The position numbers and the translations under genes are program-made. Below, one piece after another: positions 1 to 6,678 of a stretch of 64,000 nucleotides of DNA. Position 1 is the stretch's first letter; each line of letters begins with the position of its first letter. The DNA lies in the NCBI RefSeq assembly GCF_014195545.1, contig NZ_JACIBX010000003.1, forward strand, positions 1 to 64,000, written 5' to 3'. A model generated the notes under the pieces. It saw nothing but the letters and a program-made list of their open reading frames with translations. It was not told where the DNA came from and made no database searches. Source of the DNA: Limimaricola variabilis (GTDB lineage Bacteria > Pseudomonadota > Alphaproteobacteria > Rhodobacterales > Rhodobacteraceae).

Positions 1-71
1 CCGTGACTTTTTGGAAAGAAGGGCTGCAGCCGGGCCATCTGCTCGGTCGTCAGCCAGAAAAGGTTGCTCAT
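1..71 (-). CDS. IS5-family transposase, N-terminal fragment (runs off the left edge)
   Basis: The minus strand opens with ATG at 71-69 and encodes a start beginning MSNLFWLTTEQMARLQPFF, the characteristic N-terminus of IS427-group IS5 transposases (DDE recombinases that move the element by cut and paste). Only about 23 residues are inside the window, so catalytic residues cannot be checked. The reading frame is open to the edge, unlike the second copy at 629-1387, so this copy may be intact. Confidence 0.7.
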   Translation of the reverse strand, partial: MSNLFWLTTEQMARLQPFFPKSH

Positions 72-132
72 TGATCATGCTCCTCGGGGAGCCTGAATCA
101 CGCAGCCTCATCAAGATCAATGGGTCCTGAGC
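1..132 (-). mobile_element. End of an IS5-family (IS427-like) insertion sequence, cut by the window edge
   Basis: The interval contains the first codons of an IS5-type transposase on the minus strand. It ends in a terminal motif (GGGTCCTGAGC, ending near 132) that is nearly identical to the end of the second, complete element at 610-1459. The rest of the element lies outside the window, so its integrity cannot be judged. Confidence 0.75.
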
Positions 133-609
133 CTAGCCCGACTAGCAAATCTCCCCTTCGTTCAATGTTTGGCCTCCAATAAATCTCCTGCATCATAGGC
201 GCCTAAGTCGCGCTAGAGGTGCCATAGGCTTAGCCAACTACGTCAATTTTCCTAGGCATCGCCGTTGGCGTTGCTCGCTCAGTTGTTGCTCTGAGCAATG
301 CCTGAGCGAACGATTGCGACATCGTCCTGGAGGACAAACATGACGACGGTATCGTCCACATCGTCGAGATCTTTTCAGCCATATGCGAGGCGCTTCGCCG
401 AAAAAACTTGTCATGCAAAGGCTAGAGGCGCCATTAGCACCATGGTCGGCAGAGTACACGTATCCCCCCCCTATTTTCACGCCCTGGTTGCCCTGCCGAG
501 TGTAGAGAGAACCTTTTTTCCGGTAACCTCAACAAGGGCTCACAGCCTTAAGGATACCTGTGCTCAATCTGCACCTGTATTCTCAGGAGGACGAACAACG
601 CATCTTCAG
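133..609. other. Unassigned interval between two IS elements
   Basis: I see no convincing gene in these 477 bases. Short open frames exist on both strands (for example 298-645 plus and 238-480 minus), but none has a recognisable family, a good ribosome-binding site or the codon bias of neighbouring genes. One minus-strand frame near 270-360 has an acidic, protein-like C-terminus but is interrupted upstream by a stop, so a gene relic is possible. Base composition is visibly lower in GC than the chromosome to the right. Confidence 0.5.
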
Positions 610-1459
610 GCTGCAGACTCATTGAGTTTCAGAGCCGGAAGATGACGCTTGCTGCGAGAGCGACGGCGGACAGGAACGCTTCGGGACATCTATCGTAGCA
701 AGTGGCGACGCGTCTCCAGTCCTTGAGCCTGCCGAACATGATCTCGATGCGGTGCGGCGTTTGTATCGACGCTTGTCGTATTTCAACGATCAGTCGCCGG
801 ACTTCCGGCCCGGGATGCAGGACTTGATACCTTTGTCATTCAGGGCTTCGCGAAACCAGTTGGCGTCATAGCCCCAATCGGCGAGCAGCCAGTGAGCTTC
901 GGGCAAGCTCCTCATCAGCGCTGCAGCGCCGGTATAGTCGCTCACTTAACCTGTGCGGCCATGAAGGGTTTTGGCGGCGACCGTGTGCCTCTCTGACAGC
1001 ATGTAGCTTAGTGTTCATGCCACCCTTGGTCCGCCCGATTAGTCTTCCACGCCCCCACCTTTTTGACCGCAGGCTCGATGCCGTGCGGTATGCCTTGAGA
1101 TAGGTGGCGTCGATCATGACCGTGCTTGGATCCGCTGCCTCGGCAGCCAATCCTTCAAAGATCCGGGCGAACACACCCATCTCACTCCAGCGCTTCCAGT
1201 GGTTATAGAGTGTCTTCGAGGGGCCGTATTCAGTAGGCGCATCACACCATCGCAAGTCATTGCGATTGATGAATATTATTCCACTCAGAACCCGTCGATC
1301 GTCGACCCTCGGCCTGCCATGGCTCCTTGAAAAGAATGGCCGAAGTCGGCTCATCTAATCTTCAGTCAGCCAGAACAGATCGGTCATCACGCCTCCATCA
1401 GCTCCGGAGGGTGAATCATGCAGCCAATGCAACCGCAAGCAAATCAATGGGTCCTGAGC
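610..1459 (-). mobile_element. Degenerate IS5-family (IS427-like) insertion sequence
   Basis: The element is about 850 bp, the usual size of IS427-group elements. Imperfect terminal inverted repeats are visible: GCTGCAGACTCATTGAGTTT starting at 610 pairs with the complement of the sequence ending GGGTCCTGAGC at 1459, with about 15 of 21 positions matching. Its transposase is broken by a nonsense codon and frameshifts, so the copy cannot move by itself. It sits just outside the left attachment repeat of the neighbouring island. I did not find a clear target-site duplication. Confidence 0.8.
629..1387 (-). pseudogene. IS5-family transposase pseudogene (nonsense codon plus frameshifts)
   Basis: Reading leftwards from ATG at 1387, the start MTDLFWLTED is followed at once by TAG (1357-1355), where relatives carry a sense codon before MxRLRPFF. 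The frame then continues through the conserved blocks SHGRPRVDDRRVLSGI, TLYNHWKRWSEMGVF, VMIDATYLKAYRTASSL and GGMNTKLHAV. Near 960-990 the frame is lost. Its continuation (SDYTGAAALM, LLADWGYDANWF) lies in another frame, and the C-terminal part ending at 629 (GRLKDWRRVAT) is shifted again. The DDE catalytic domain is therefore split. This is a dead transposase of the IS427 group, and several independent lesions argue against a sequencing error. Confidence 0.85.
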
Positions 1460-1603
1460 TTAGGGGTACCCTCGACACCGCAGACGGCAATGCGCGCACG
1501 TGACGCCCCTCTTACTGCACATATGCCGTAGGTATACGAAACGGAATACGGACCAGCAAAGCCAACAAATAACACACTGATTATGTTATCAATTTTTTGG
1601 GCT

Positions 1604-1624
1604 AGTGGCGGAGACGAAGGGATT
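1604..1624. repeat. Left attachment repeat (att) of the tRNA-Ser island
   Basis: This 21-bp sequence is identical to 5535-5555, which is the CCA end, acceptor strand and part of the T arm of tRNA-Ser. Identity stops abruptly at both sides. No tRNA body is attached, as expected for the distal attachment site of an integrated element. Confidence 0.88.
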
Positions 1625-1713
1625 GCCCGCCGACCAATATCTTCCTTTCAATTTCAATCACTTACAATGAGCGGAATGTCGCCTATACTCGCCTGTATAA
1701 TGTCCTTTCTGCC

Positions 1714-2148
1714 TCAGGGAAGATCGTATCCCGCGTGGCGCTTCGCCATTTCTCGGTTGAAACGCTCGTCTTCTTCTCGGCTGCGGCCGAGGTTCTGCCC
1801 TTCTTCAGCGGTGGGACTTAGCGCAAGGGGAATGGTGAAGCGTACTCGACTCACAGCCTCTGAGGTAACCGACTTCGAGCCGCCGCCGCCGATCTCGACA
1901 CTTGCAATCCTGATCCCTGCCTTCCCCTCCCCCTGCTTAGTACTTCCCACCGTCAATGCGACGTCGAACTCGACCTTCTCCACATAACGGAAATGGTAAT
2001 CTTCTCTTCCTACGACGAATAACTGTTCACCGGTGGAGTTGGTGGGCGGATTCACCAATACGCCTTTACCCGCGTACCGCTCTTGCAGCTCCGCTGTTGC
2101 ATCTGCAATCGCGCTGACTGTCTCGGTTACGAATTCCTTCAGGTCCAC
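1714..2148 (-). CDS. Small trypco2-like protein of unknown function (island cargo)
   Basis: The product is 144 aa and starts at GTG (2148), ten bases after the stop of the upstream gene at 2159, so the two form an operon. An N-terminal helix (MDLKEFVTETVSAIADATA) is followed by a region of alternating strands: FRYVEKVEFDVALTV, then a Gly-rich turn, then SRVRFTIPLAL. That order resembles the trypsin-co-occurring domain 2 (trypco2) described in bacterial NTP-dependent conflict systems, where a strand close to FELGPVELE is followed by ASTQRVKLTL. The resemblance is from memory and needs a profile search. The C-terminus (residues about 115-144) is charged. There is no signal peptide. A role in defence or signalling with the membrane partner is inference only. 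Confidence 0.6.
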   Translation of the reverse strand: MDLKEFVTETVSAIADATAELQERYAGKGVLVNPPTNSTGEQLFVVGREDYHFRYVEKVEFDVALTVGSTKQGEGKAGIRIASVEIGGGGSKSVTSEAVSRVRFTIPLALSPTAEEGQNLGRSREEDERFNREMAKRHAGYDLP

Positions 2149-2158
2149 TGCTGCTTTC

Positions 2159-2791
2159 CTACTCCAGTATGGCTTTCCAGAAAGCCGCGTGTTCCTCGCC
2201 CACGCTTTCGATCATCTGTTCGCGAGCGTAGCGGTCATTCTTTTCCAGAGCGATCAGGAACTTCTGAATCAACTGCTGGTGCGTGCTGCGAATGCGTTCG
2301 TTCATCGACACTCTGTCCCCGGTCAGGAGGCTATTGGATGACCAGAGGAGAGTATGGGTTAGGGTCCCGATCTCCCGGCCCTCCCTGACGAACGAGGATG
2401 CCGTTGCGGCCCATACGCTCAGCTCCACATTTACTGCACAGTGGTAATCGCCGGTCTCGTGTCCTAGCGCGGAAACAAAGACGCTGGGGTGGAAGCCATC
2501 CTCTTCTTCGAGCGTAGCACCACTGCGGATCAGTTCTAGCTCCACCACATCCTTGGAACTCTCCGCTGACGTCCAGCATCCATTCCTGACCTGATCGTCA
2601 ATGGCAGTGTTGAAGGTCATCGCGTTCGCCGCATGCACCCAGCGAGCATCAACAAATGCGGCACCATCCATGCGCTGTGCGATAGCACCGCCTGCCCCGC
2701 CCACGGCGCAAGATACGACCAGAGCGAGGCCTGGCCACGTACTCTGCCGCGGCAGAATCCGGGCCTTTAGTCCGAGGAGCTTTCTCAGCAA
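2159..2791 (-). CDS. Membrane-anchored protein of unknown function (island cargo)
   Basis: I do not recognise this 210-aa protein. It starts at TTG (2791) behind a strong GGGAGG site eight or nine bases away. Residues about 20-38 (WPGLALVVSCAVGGAGGAIA) are a single hydrophobic segment preceded by basic residues. This suggests an N-in, C-out membrane anchor or uncleaved signal, with most of the protein outside the cytoplasm. The C-terminal half is predicted helical (MNERIRSTHQQLIQKFLIALEKN). It is the first gene of a two-gene operon with the trypco2-like protein, and the two probably act together. It faces the promoter-bearing gap at 2792-3369. Confidence 0.6.
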   Translation of the reverse strand: MLRKLLGLKARILPRQSTWPGLALVVSCAVGGAGGAIAQRMDGAAFVDARWVHAANAMTFNTAIDDQVRNGCWTSAESSKDVVELELIRSGATLEEEDGFHPSVFVSALGHETGDYHCAVNVELSVWAATASSFVREGREIGTLTHTLLWSSNSLLTGDRVSMNERIRSTHQQLIQKFLIALEKNDRYAREQMIESVGEEHAAFWKAILE

Positions 2792-2902
2792 AGCGCCTAC
2801 CTCCCTGAGGGTGAGATCAGATCAATTGGTACATCGCAGGGTTGGGTTCAGTCCAGCCAGACCTGAGTTACGATCTTCGCTCAGCACGAGGATCGTTAAG
2901 TG

Positions 2903-2930
2903 CCGGGGGAGGCGAGTGCCACTCCCCCGG
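2903..2930. repeat. GC-rich inverted repeat (9-bp arms)
   Basis: CCGGGGGAG at 2903-2911 is perfectly complementary to CTCCCCCGG at 2922-2930, with a 10-base loop. It is followed by GGGTATG, and a nearly identical right half (ACTCCCCCCGGGGTATG) occurs at 53600-53616 upstream of argF. There is no T tract, so it is not a classical terminator. Confidence 0.6.
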
Positions 2931-3020
2931 GGGTATGGGATGGCGTGTACAGCCTCGCCCCAAGCAGCGAGGACAACACTGTCAACCAACTGATATGTAG
3001 GCAGAAAACCGCCGCTCCGT

Positions 3021-3049
3021 TTGACGCGCAGTACGTTTGGTGGTATGCT
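3021..3049 (+). promoter_or_regulatory. Sigma70-type promoter candidate
   Basis: TTGACG at 3021-3026 and TATGCT at 3044-3049 are separated by exactly 17 bases, close to the sigma70 consensus. Transcription would start near 3056 and run about 310 bases before the TTG start of the nuclease-like gene at 3370. Confidence 0.5.
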
Positions 3050-3369
3050 TTGGAAGTGTGTCAGGACCGGCTCCTGCACACATCTCTCAACACCATCGCT
3101 ATGCTTTCGCGGCCCATGACCCCAGCCGTTCTGGTTGCAGCGCGGCCCGCTGACCACGGAATCCGCAACCAGGCAAACCCCGCACGAGGCAGTTCCCGGC
3201 ACTCTGCCGTACCAAAATGTGCAGCGGGCATACGGAGAGCTAAGCGAACCGGGCCTGACCCGGCCAGCCGTGCAGCTCTGGCCCTGACCTGTTCCAAGGT
3301 CGGGGTCTGGGGCTATCGACATTCACCTCAAACCAGCCCGGATGAGGAGGCGGGCTTCGGAGAAAGACA

Positions 3370-3972
3370 TTGCCTACTGACTCCCGTACCGCCGAACAAT
3401 TCGCCCGTGACAAAGCCAAAGGAGACGAAGTCGAACTCGACTTCATGCATGCGGTTGCCCGCCTAGGAGGCTCGGCCCTCAAGATCGGCCACGCCCCTGT
3501 AGTTCGCCACTACCAGCCACGGGGGACGATGCTGACGCCGGACGGCACCGATGTGGCCTACTACATCGCACCTGACATCGCCTTCACCGTCCCGGGACAG
3601 CCCACCATGCTCGCACAGGTCAAGGCGAAGAAGCTGGAGGGAAGCCTCGCTCGCAATGACACCTTCTTCTACCTCGACGAACGCCAGCTCCACCTGCTGA
3701 ACCGGGCTGCCGCCTTCTTCCCGGCCGTTCTCCTGGTCGTGTACTGCGAAACCCTTGCCCACCTGCCGGGATACTCCCCTTTCAGCTATGTGAACGCGGA
3801 GGACCTGCGGGAGAAGCGTACCGAACTGAGGAAACGGAAGGTATCCGGCAAGCCGACGTTCCTCCTCCCGCTGGAGCTGTTCAGGCCGATTGCTCACCTC
3901 CTTGAGGAGCCGGTACTCCCCCCTGCTTCTCTTGTCTTTTCCGGTACATCTCCCCGACCGGTGCTGCATTGA
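3370..3972 (+). CDS. PD-(D/E)xK-like nuclease (island cargo)
   Basis: The 200-aa product starts at TTG (3370), with GGAG seven bases upstream. Residues about 66-90 contain APDIAF, then a turn, then QVKAKK. This is the spacing of a PD-(D/E)xK nuclease core in which the second acidic residue is replaced by Gln (a QxK variant, known in some restriction and Holliday-junction-type nucleases). A conserved-looking Glu lies in the first helix (KGDEVELDFMHAV) and a following helix-strand unit is LDERQLHLLNRAAAFFPAVLLVVYC. These are the usual secondary elements of the fold. No DNA-recognition or motor domain is attached. It is convergent with the integrase. A role in defence or element maintenance is likely but inferred. 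Confidence 0.6.
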   Translation: MPTDSRTAEQFARDKAKGDEVELDFMHAVARLGGSALKIGHAPVVRHYQPRGTMLTPDGTDVAYYIAPDIAFTVPGQPTMLAQVKAKKLEGSLARNDTFFYLDERQLHLLNRAAAFFPAVLLVVYCETLAHLPGYSPFSYVNAEDLREKRTELRKRKVSGKPTFLLPLELFRPIAHLLEEPVLPPASLVFSGTSPRPVLH

Positions 3973-4003
3973 CCTCGTGAGCCGCACTACGTGCTTCTCC
4001 TCG

Positions 4004-4055
4004 CTACCCCCTCTTGGCCCCTGTTCTGTCAACATCAGCGGCTGAGAGGGGGTAG
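4004..4055. terminator. Stem-loop between convergent genes, possible bidirectional terminator
   Basis: CTACCCCCTCT at 4004-4014 is perfectly complementary to AGAGGGGGTAG at 4045-4055, with a 30-base loop. It lies between the stop codons of the nuclease-like gene (3972) and the integrase (4071). No long T tract follows on either strand, so termination is plausible but not proven. Confidence 0.4.
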
Positions 4056-4070
4056 TAGGTTTACAGAGCG

Positions 4071-5447
4071 TCAAGCGACCTTCAGCTGCTTGTCCGTCTT
4101 TCCATTAAGGAACGAGAGGTCGAGCGTTTCTACCCACTTGGCCTTAACTGCGAGCGACGGCCCCGATCCGTATCGGCTCCCCTGCCCAGCGCCTGAGTGG
4201 CCCATGAGGAAGTTCTGTACCTCCTCCGGTACTCCCGCCTCACGCAGCGCGTCCTTGTAGGTGTGTCGGAGACTGTGGACTGTAAGGCGGCTATCAGTCT
4301 GGTCGTCTCGAACCTTCCTGATGTACTTCATCAGCGCCTTCGATGCGGCGTTCTGTGCCTTTCCATCGGCATCCCGCCGATAGGTGAACAGGCGACCAAC
4401 CCCACGAGGCGGAAGGCGGAGAGCAGACGGCACAGGTACCTGCCTTGCTGCCGTCTCGTTCTTGACCACCTTGTGCATGCGCTGGAGGTCGAAGTACCGA
4501 ATACCCCCCTCGTCACGGATGTCCTGCCACTCCAGTAAGGCGACCTCGTCCAGGCGCATCCCAGTGGCTGCGAGGATCGACAAGCAAAGGCGGTCTTGTG
4601 GCTTCATATCGAGGGCGAACAGCCGCTGCAGTTGCGAGGGCCGGAAGGGTATCCGCCTGGTGCTACTGGCCCCCTTCCCCCGCAGGCTGACCCCCTCGAA
4701 GGGGTTGCGGTCGATCCACCCGCGATCCAACGCAAATGCGAAGACTTGGCGAACGAAGGTTACATCCCGCTGCAGTGTGTTGTGGGCCAAGCGCTGGGCG
4801 AGTTCATCCACGAACGACAAAGCTAAAGGCCTGTCGACCTGACTGATCGGCAGGTCACCTGCAAAAGCGATGAATTTCTGCACTGCTCGCTCATGATCTT
4901 GCCGTGTCTTCTGCCTGCCAAATTTGCGATTAGCGATCAGTTCTTCCGATACGCTCGAAACGCAGCGCGTAGACCGGGGGCCACTGGCCTTCCTCCGCTC
5001 GAGTTCATCCCTGTAGTCGTAATACAGCTGCTCTGCTTTATCCCGCATCTGGCCAAGGAGGATGTAGTCCTCCGGCCCCTCTAGCCCGAAGGGGTCAACG
5101 TGCATGAAGTTGTAATATAGCGCCTCGATCCGCCACTCGGAGCGAGAGAAGCTTTCCGGCTCCCAGTCCTCCGAACTCCAGCTCGGTTCTCCCGGTAGAT
5201 ACTGAGAGAGAGCATTCGCCGCATTGGTAAGGGGATCATGTAACCGCTCCGCCCTGCGAAACTCTTCGAATATCTCTCCGGCTTTCCCATGAAGCCGCCG
5301 CTCTGCCTCTCCACGGTCGGAAGTGCCTGTACTTCGCCGTAGCTGCTTCTTGCCCTTGAACGCTTCGCGCAGGTGCGGGGGAATGGTGGCCTGTACATAC
5401 CACTTGCCCTTAACCCGAACGAGTGAGGCCTTGGGGTAGGTCTGCAT
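4071..5447 (-). CDS. int: Tyrosine recombinase (site-specific integrase) of the tRNA-Ser island
   Basis: The 458-aa protein cuts and rejoins DNA at the att sites. All catalytic residues of the tyrosine recombinase family are in place: Arg298 (TGMRLDE), Lys329, His391 and Arg394 (HSLRH), His417 (GHSG) and the nucleophile Tyr426 (SRYGSG). An arm-binding N-terminus is followed by a SAM-like core-binding domain (about 150-265) and the catalytic domain (about 275-440). ATG at 5447 is chosen because the frame upstream runs into the tRNA gene and lacks a sensible start. A GGAGGG motif lies upstream, but a 12-bp tandem duplication (CGGGACATTACT-type units) pushes it 21-24 bases from the start. The gene begins next to the tRNA attachment site and reads into the element. 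Confidence 0.9.
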   Translation of the reverse strand: MQTYPKASLVRVKGKWYVQATIPPHLREAFKGKKQLRRSTGTSDRGEAERRLHGKAGEIFEEFRRAERLHDPLTNAANALSQYLPGEPSWSSEDWEPESFSRSEWRIEALYYNFMHVDPFGLEGPEDYILLGQMRDKAEQLYYDYRDELERRKASGPRSTRCVSSVSEELIANRKFGRQKTRQDHERAVQKFIAFAGDLPISQVDRPLALSFVDELAQRLAHNTLQRDVTFVRQVFAFALDRGWIDRNPFEGVSLRGKGASSTRRIPFRPSQLQRLFALDMKPQDRLCLSILAATGMRLDEVALLEWQDIRDEGGIRYFDLQRMHKVVKNETAARQVPVPSALRLPPRGVGRLFTYRRDADGKAQNAASKALMKYIRKVRDDQTDSRLTVHSLRHTYKDALREAGVPEEVQNFLMGHSGAGQGSRYGSGPSLAVKAKWVETLDLSFLNGKTDKQLKVA

Positions 5448-5534
5448 CACAGTAATGTCCCGAGTAATGTCCCTCCTAATGCCCGCGAGCATAGGAAAGC
5501 ACATATTCCTTGGGCAACAGTGACTTACAGGGGA

Positions 5535-5555
5535 AGTGGCGGAGACGAAGGGATT
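5535..5555. repeat. Right attachment repeat (att), within the 3' end of tRNA-Ser
   Basis: This is the second copy of the 21-bp repeat at 1604-1624. It covers the last 19 nucleotides of the tRNA gene and two bases beyond. Restoration of the full tRNA end after integration explains why the tRNA remains intact. Confidence 0.88.
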
Positions 5556-5626
5556 CGAACCCTCGAGACGGTTTCCCGCCTGCACCCTTAGCAGGGGTGT
5601 GCCTTCGACCACTCGGCCACGTCTCC
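5537..5626 (-). tRNA. tRNA-Ser (anticodon GCU)
   Basis: The 90-nt minus-strand gene folds as a class II tRNA. The acceptor GGAGACG (5626-5620) pairs with CGTCTCC (5547-5541), followed by discriminator G and an encoded CCA (5539-5537). The anticodon loop is CTGCTAA, giving anticodon GCU for AGC/AGU serine codons. There is a long variable arm, and the T loop is GGTTCGAATCC. The 3' end serves as attachment site of the adjacent island. Confidence 0.97.
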
Positions 5627-5700
5627 GCCGGTGTGTCTATGCGGCGGGCCGGGTGAAAACAAGGGCGAAATCCGGGGCATCGAAGAAATCTGCCGCGCCG

Positions 5701-6588
5701 TCAGGCGCAGACCAGATGCGCCTCGCGCAGCACCGCTTCGCCACGCCAGCGGTAGAGACAAGGCGTGTCGGGATGATCGAGACAGGCGACGTTGTCCTCC
5801 TCGAGACGCGGCGGGCCCTGCATCTTGTAATGGCCGCACAGCACCGGCGGCGCCCCGGCGGGATAGAAGGCCAGATTCGGTCTCTCGGGCAAGGGCGCGT
5901 CCGGAAGCTCGCCCGGATTGGGGACCGAGAGCGCGGCCTCGCGCCACGTTGTGGCCGCATGGCGCCACCAAGCGAGGCGCACCCTGCGGCGGTGATCGCC
6001 GTGGCTGTCGCTGAACCCCCTGCCCTCCGGCACGGTCAGCTCCGGCCCGGTCACCAGCATGTGCACGGCGCGGCCGAAGCGGGTCGAGCGGGCCGCGATT
6101 TCGGGGAGGTCTTCGACGCGCAGGCGGCCATCCGGGCGACGCGCGGCCACCGTCTCGATCGCCGGCGCGCTCCAGCAGGCATGGACGAGGCGTAGCCCCT
6201 CCAGTTCGCGCCAGAGCGGCAGCGTCAGGAACCATTCGGTCCAGCCCAGCGCCTCCGGCGTCATGATCCCGAAATCCGCCACGAAGCTGCGATGCCCGGC
6301 CATGTTGCGCGGCGTGTGGCGGCGTAGCGCCGCGCCGTCGACGCCGAGACGGTGAAACAGGATGGCGTTGAGTTCGTGGTTGCCCATCACCGCCACGGCC
6401 CGACCGGAGTAGACCAAGTCCCGCACGCGCTCCAGCACGGCGCGGTCCGAGACCGCGGCCTGCCCAGACAGCGCGTCGATGAAATCGCCCAGAAAGGCGA
6501 TCCGTGCCCCAGCGTCTACCGCAGCGAGGCTGCGCTCGAGGCGGCCGGGATCGGCATGAAGGTCGGGGATCACGTCGAAAGCGGTCAT
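5701..6588 (-). CDS. Calcineurin-like metallophosphoesterase
   Basis: The 295-aa protein has the dinuclear metal motifs of the calcineurin-like phosphoesterase superfamily: Asp9-x-His11 (DLHAD), GDFID at 34-38, GNHE at 69-72 and a later GHYK. The order and spacing fit bacterial ApaH/PrpE-like phosphatases that act on phosphoproteins or dinucleotide polyphosphates, but substrate cannot be read from sequence. It is cytoplasmic, with no signal peptide. The gene stands alone, converging on the tRNA-Ser gene to its left and divergent from the radical-SAM gene to its right, with only 90 bases for both promoters. Confidence 0.8.
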   Translation of the reverse strand: MTAFDVIPDLHADPGRLERSLAAVDAGARIAFLGDFIDALSGQAAVSDRAVLERVRDLVYSGRAVAVMGNHELNAILFHRLGVDGAALRRHTPRNMAGHRSFVADFGIMTPEALGWTEWFLTLPLWRELEGLRLVHACWSAPAIETVAARRPDGRLRVEDLPEIAARSTRFGRAVHMLVTGPELTVPEGRGFSDSHGDHRRRVRLAWWRHAATTWREAALSVPNPGELPDAPLPERPNLAFYPAGAPPVLCGHYKMQGPPRLEEDNVACLDHPDTPCLYRWRGEAVLREAHLVCA

Positions 6589-6678
6589 GCGCCCGGACCT
6601 AGCGGATCTGCGCTAGCGGACAACCTGTCGCAGGCCACGCGCCTTGTCGGAACGGGGGTGGAACATTAGCTGAACGCC

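Larger units (their letters stand above)
2792..3369. other. Divergent intergenic region with promoter and multiple hairpins, possible structured RNA
   Basis: No gene is supported in these 578 bases between two divergently transcribed cargo genes. They hold a GC-rich hairpin at 2903-2930 and a good promoter at 3021-3049 reading right. After the predicted start point comes a run of stem-loops: 3056-3081; 3131-3172 with a nested stem at 3138-3152; 3249-3263; 3282-3305; and 3335-3356, just before the ribosome-binding site of the next gene. Open frames crossing the region (such as 2822-3322 minus) have no start signal or family character. It could be a long structured leader or a separate small RNA. 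Confidence 0.45.
1604..5555. mobile_element. Small integrative genomic island at tRNA-Ser, with tyrosine recombinase and three cargo genes
   Basis: A 21-bp direct repeat (AGTGGCGGAG...GGGATT) occurs at 1604-1624 and 5535-5555. The right copy is the 3' end of tRNA-Ser(GCU), and a tyrosine recombinase gene begins about 90 bp from the tRNA end. This is the classic layout of an element integrated by recombination at a tRNA 3' end, with the tRNA kept whole by the incoming copy. The element is only 3.95 kb. It carries the integrase, a PD-(D/E)xK-like nuclease gene and a two-gene minus-strand operon, with no replication, transfer or phage structural genes, so any mobility would depend on helper functions. 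The interior looks less GC-rich than the chromosome. Confidence 0.85.

Noticed and set aside
298-645. A 115-codon plus-strand frame between the IS elements
   Set aside because: It runs into the left end of the IS at 610, has no family character, and codon use differs from real genes of the window.
2822-3322. A 166-codon minus-strand frame in the island gap
   Set aside because: There is no ribosome-binding site or family resemblance, Cys-rich random-looking composition, and a plus-strand promoter and hairpins occupy the same DNA.
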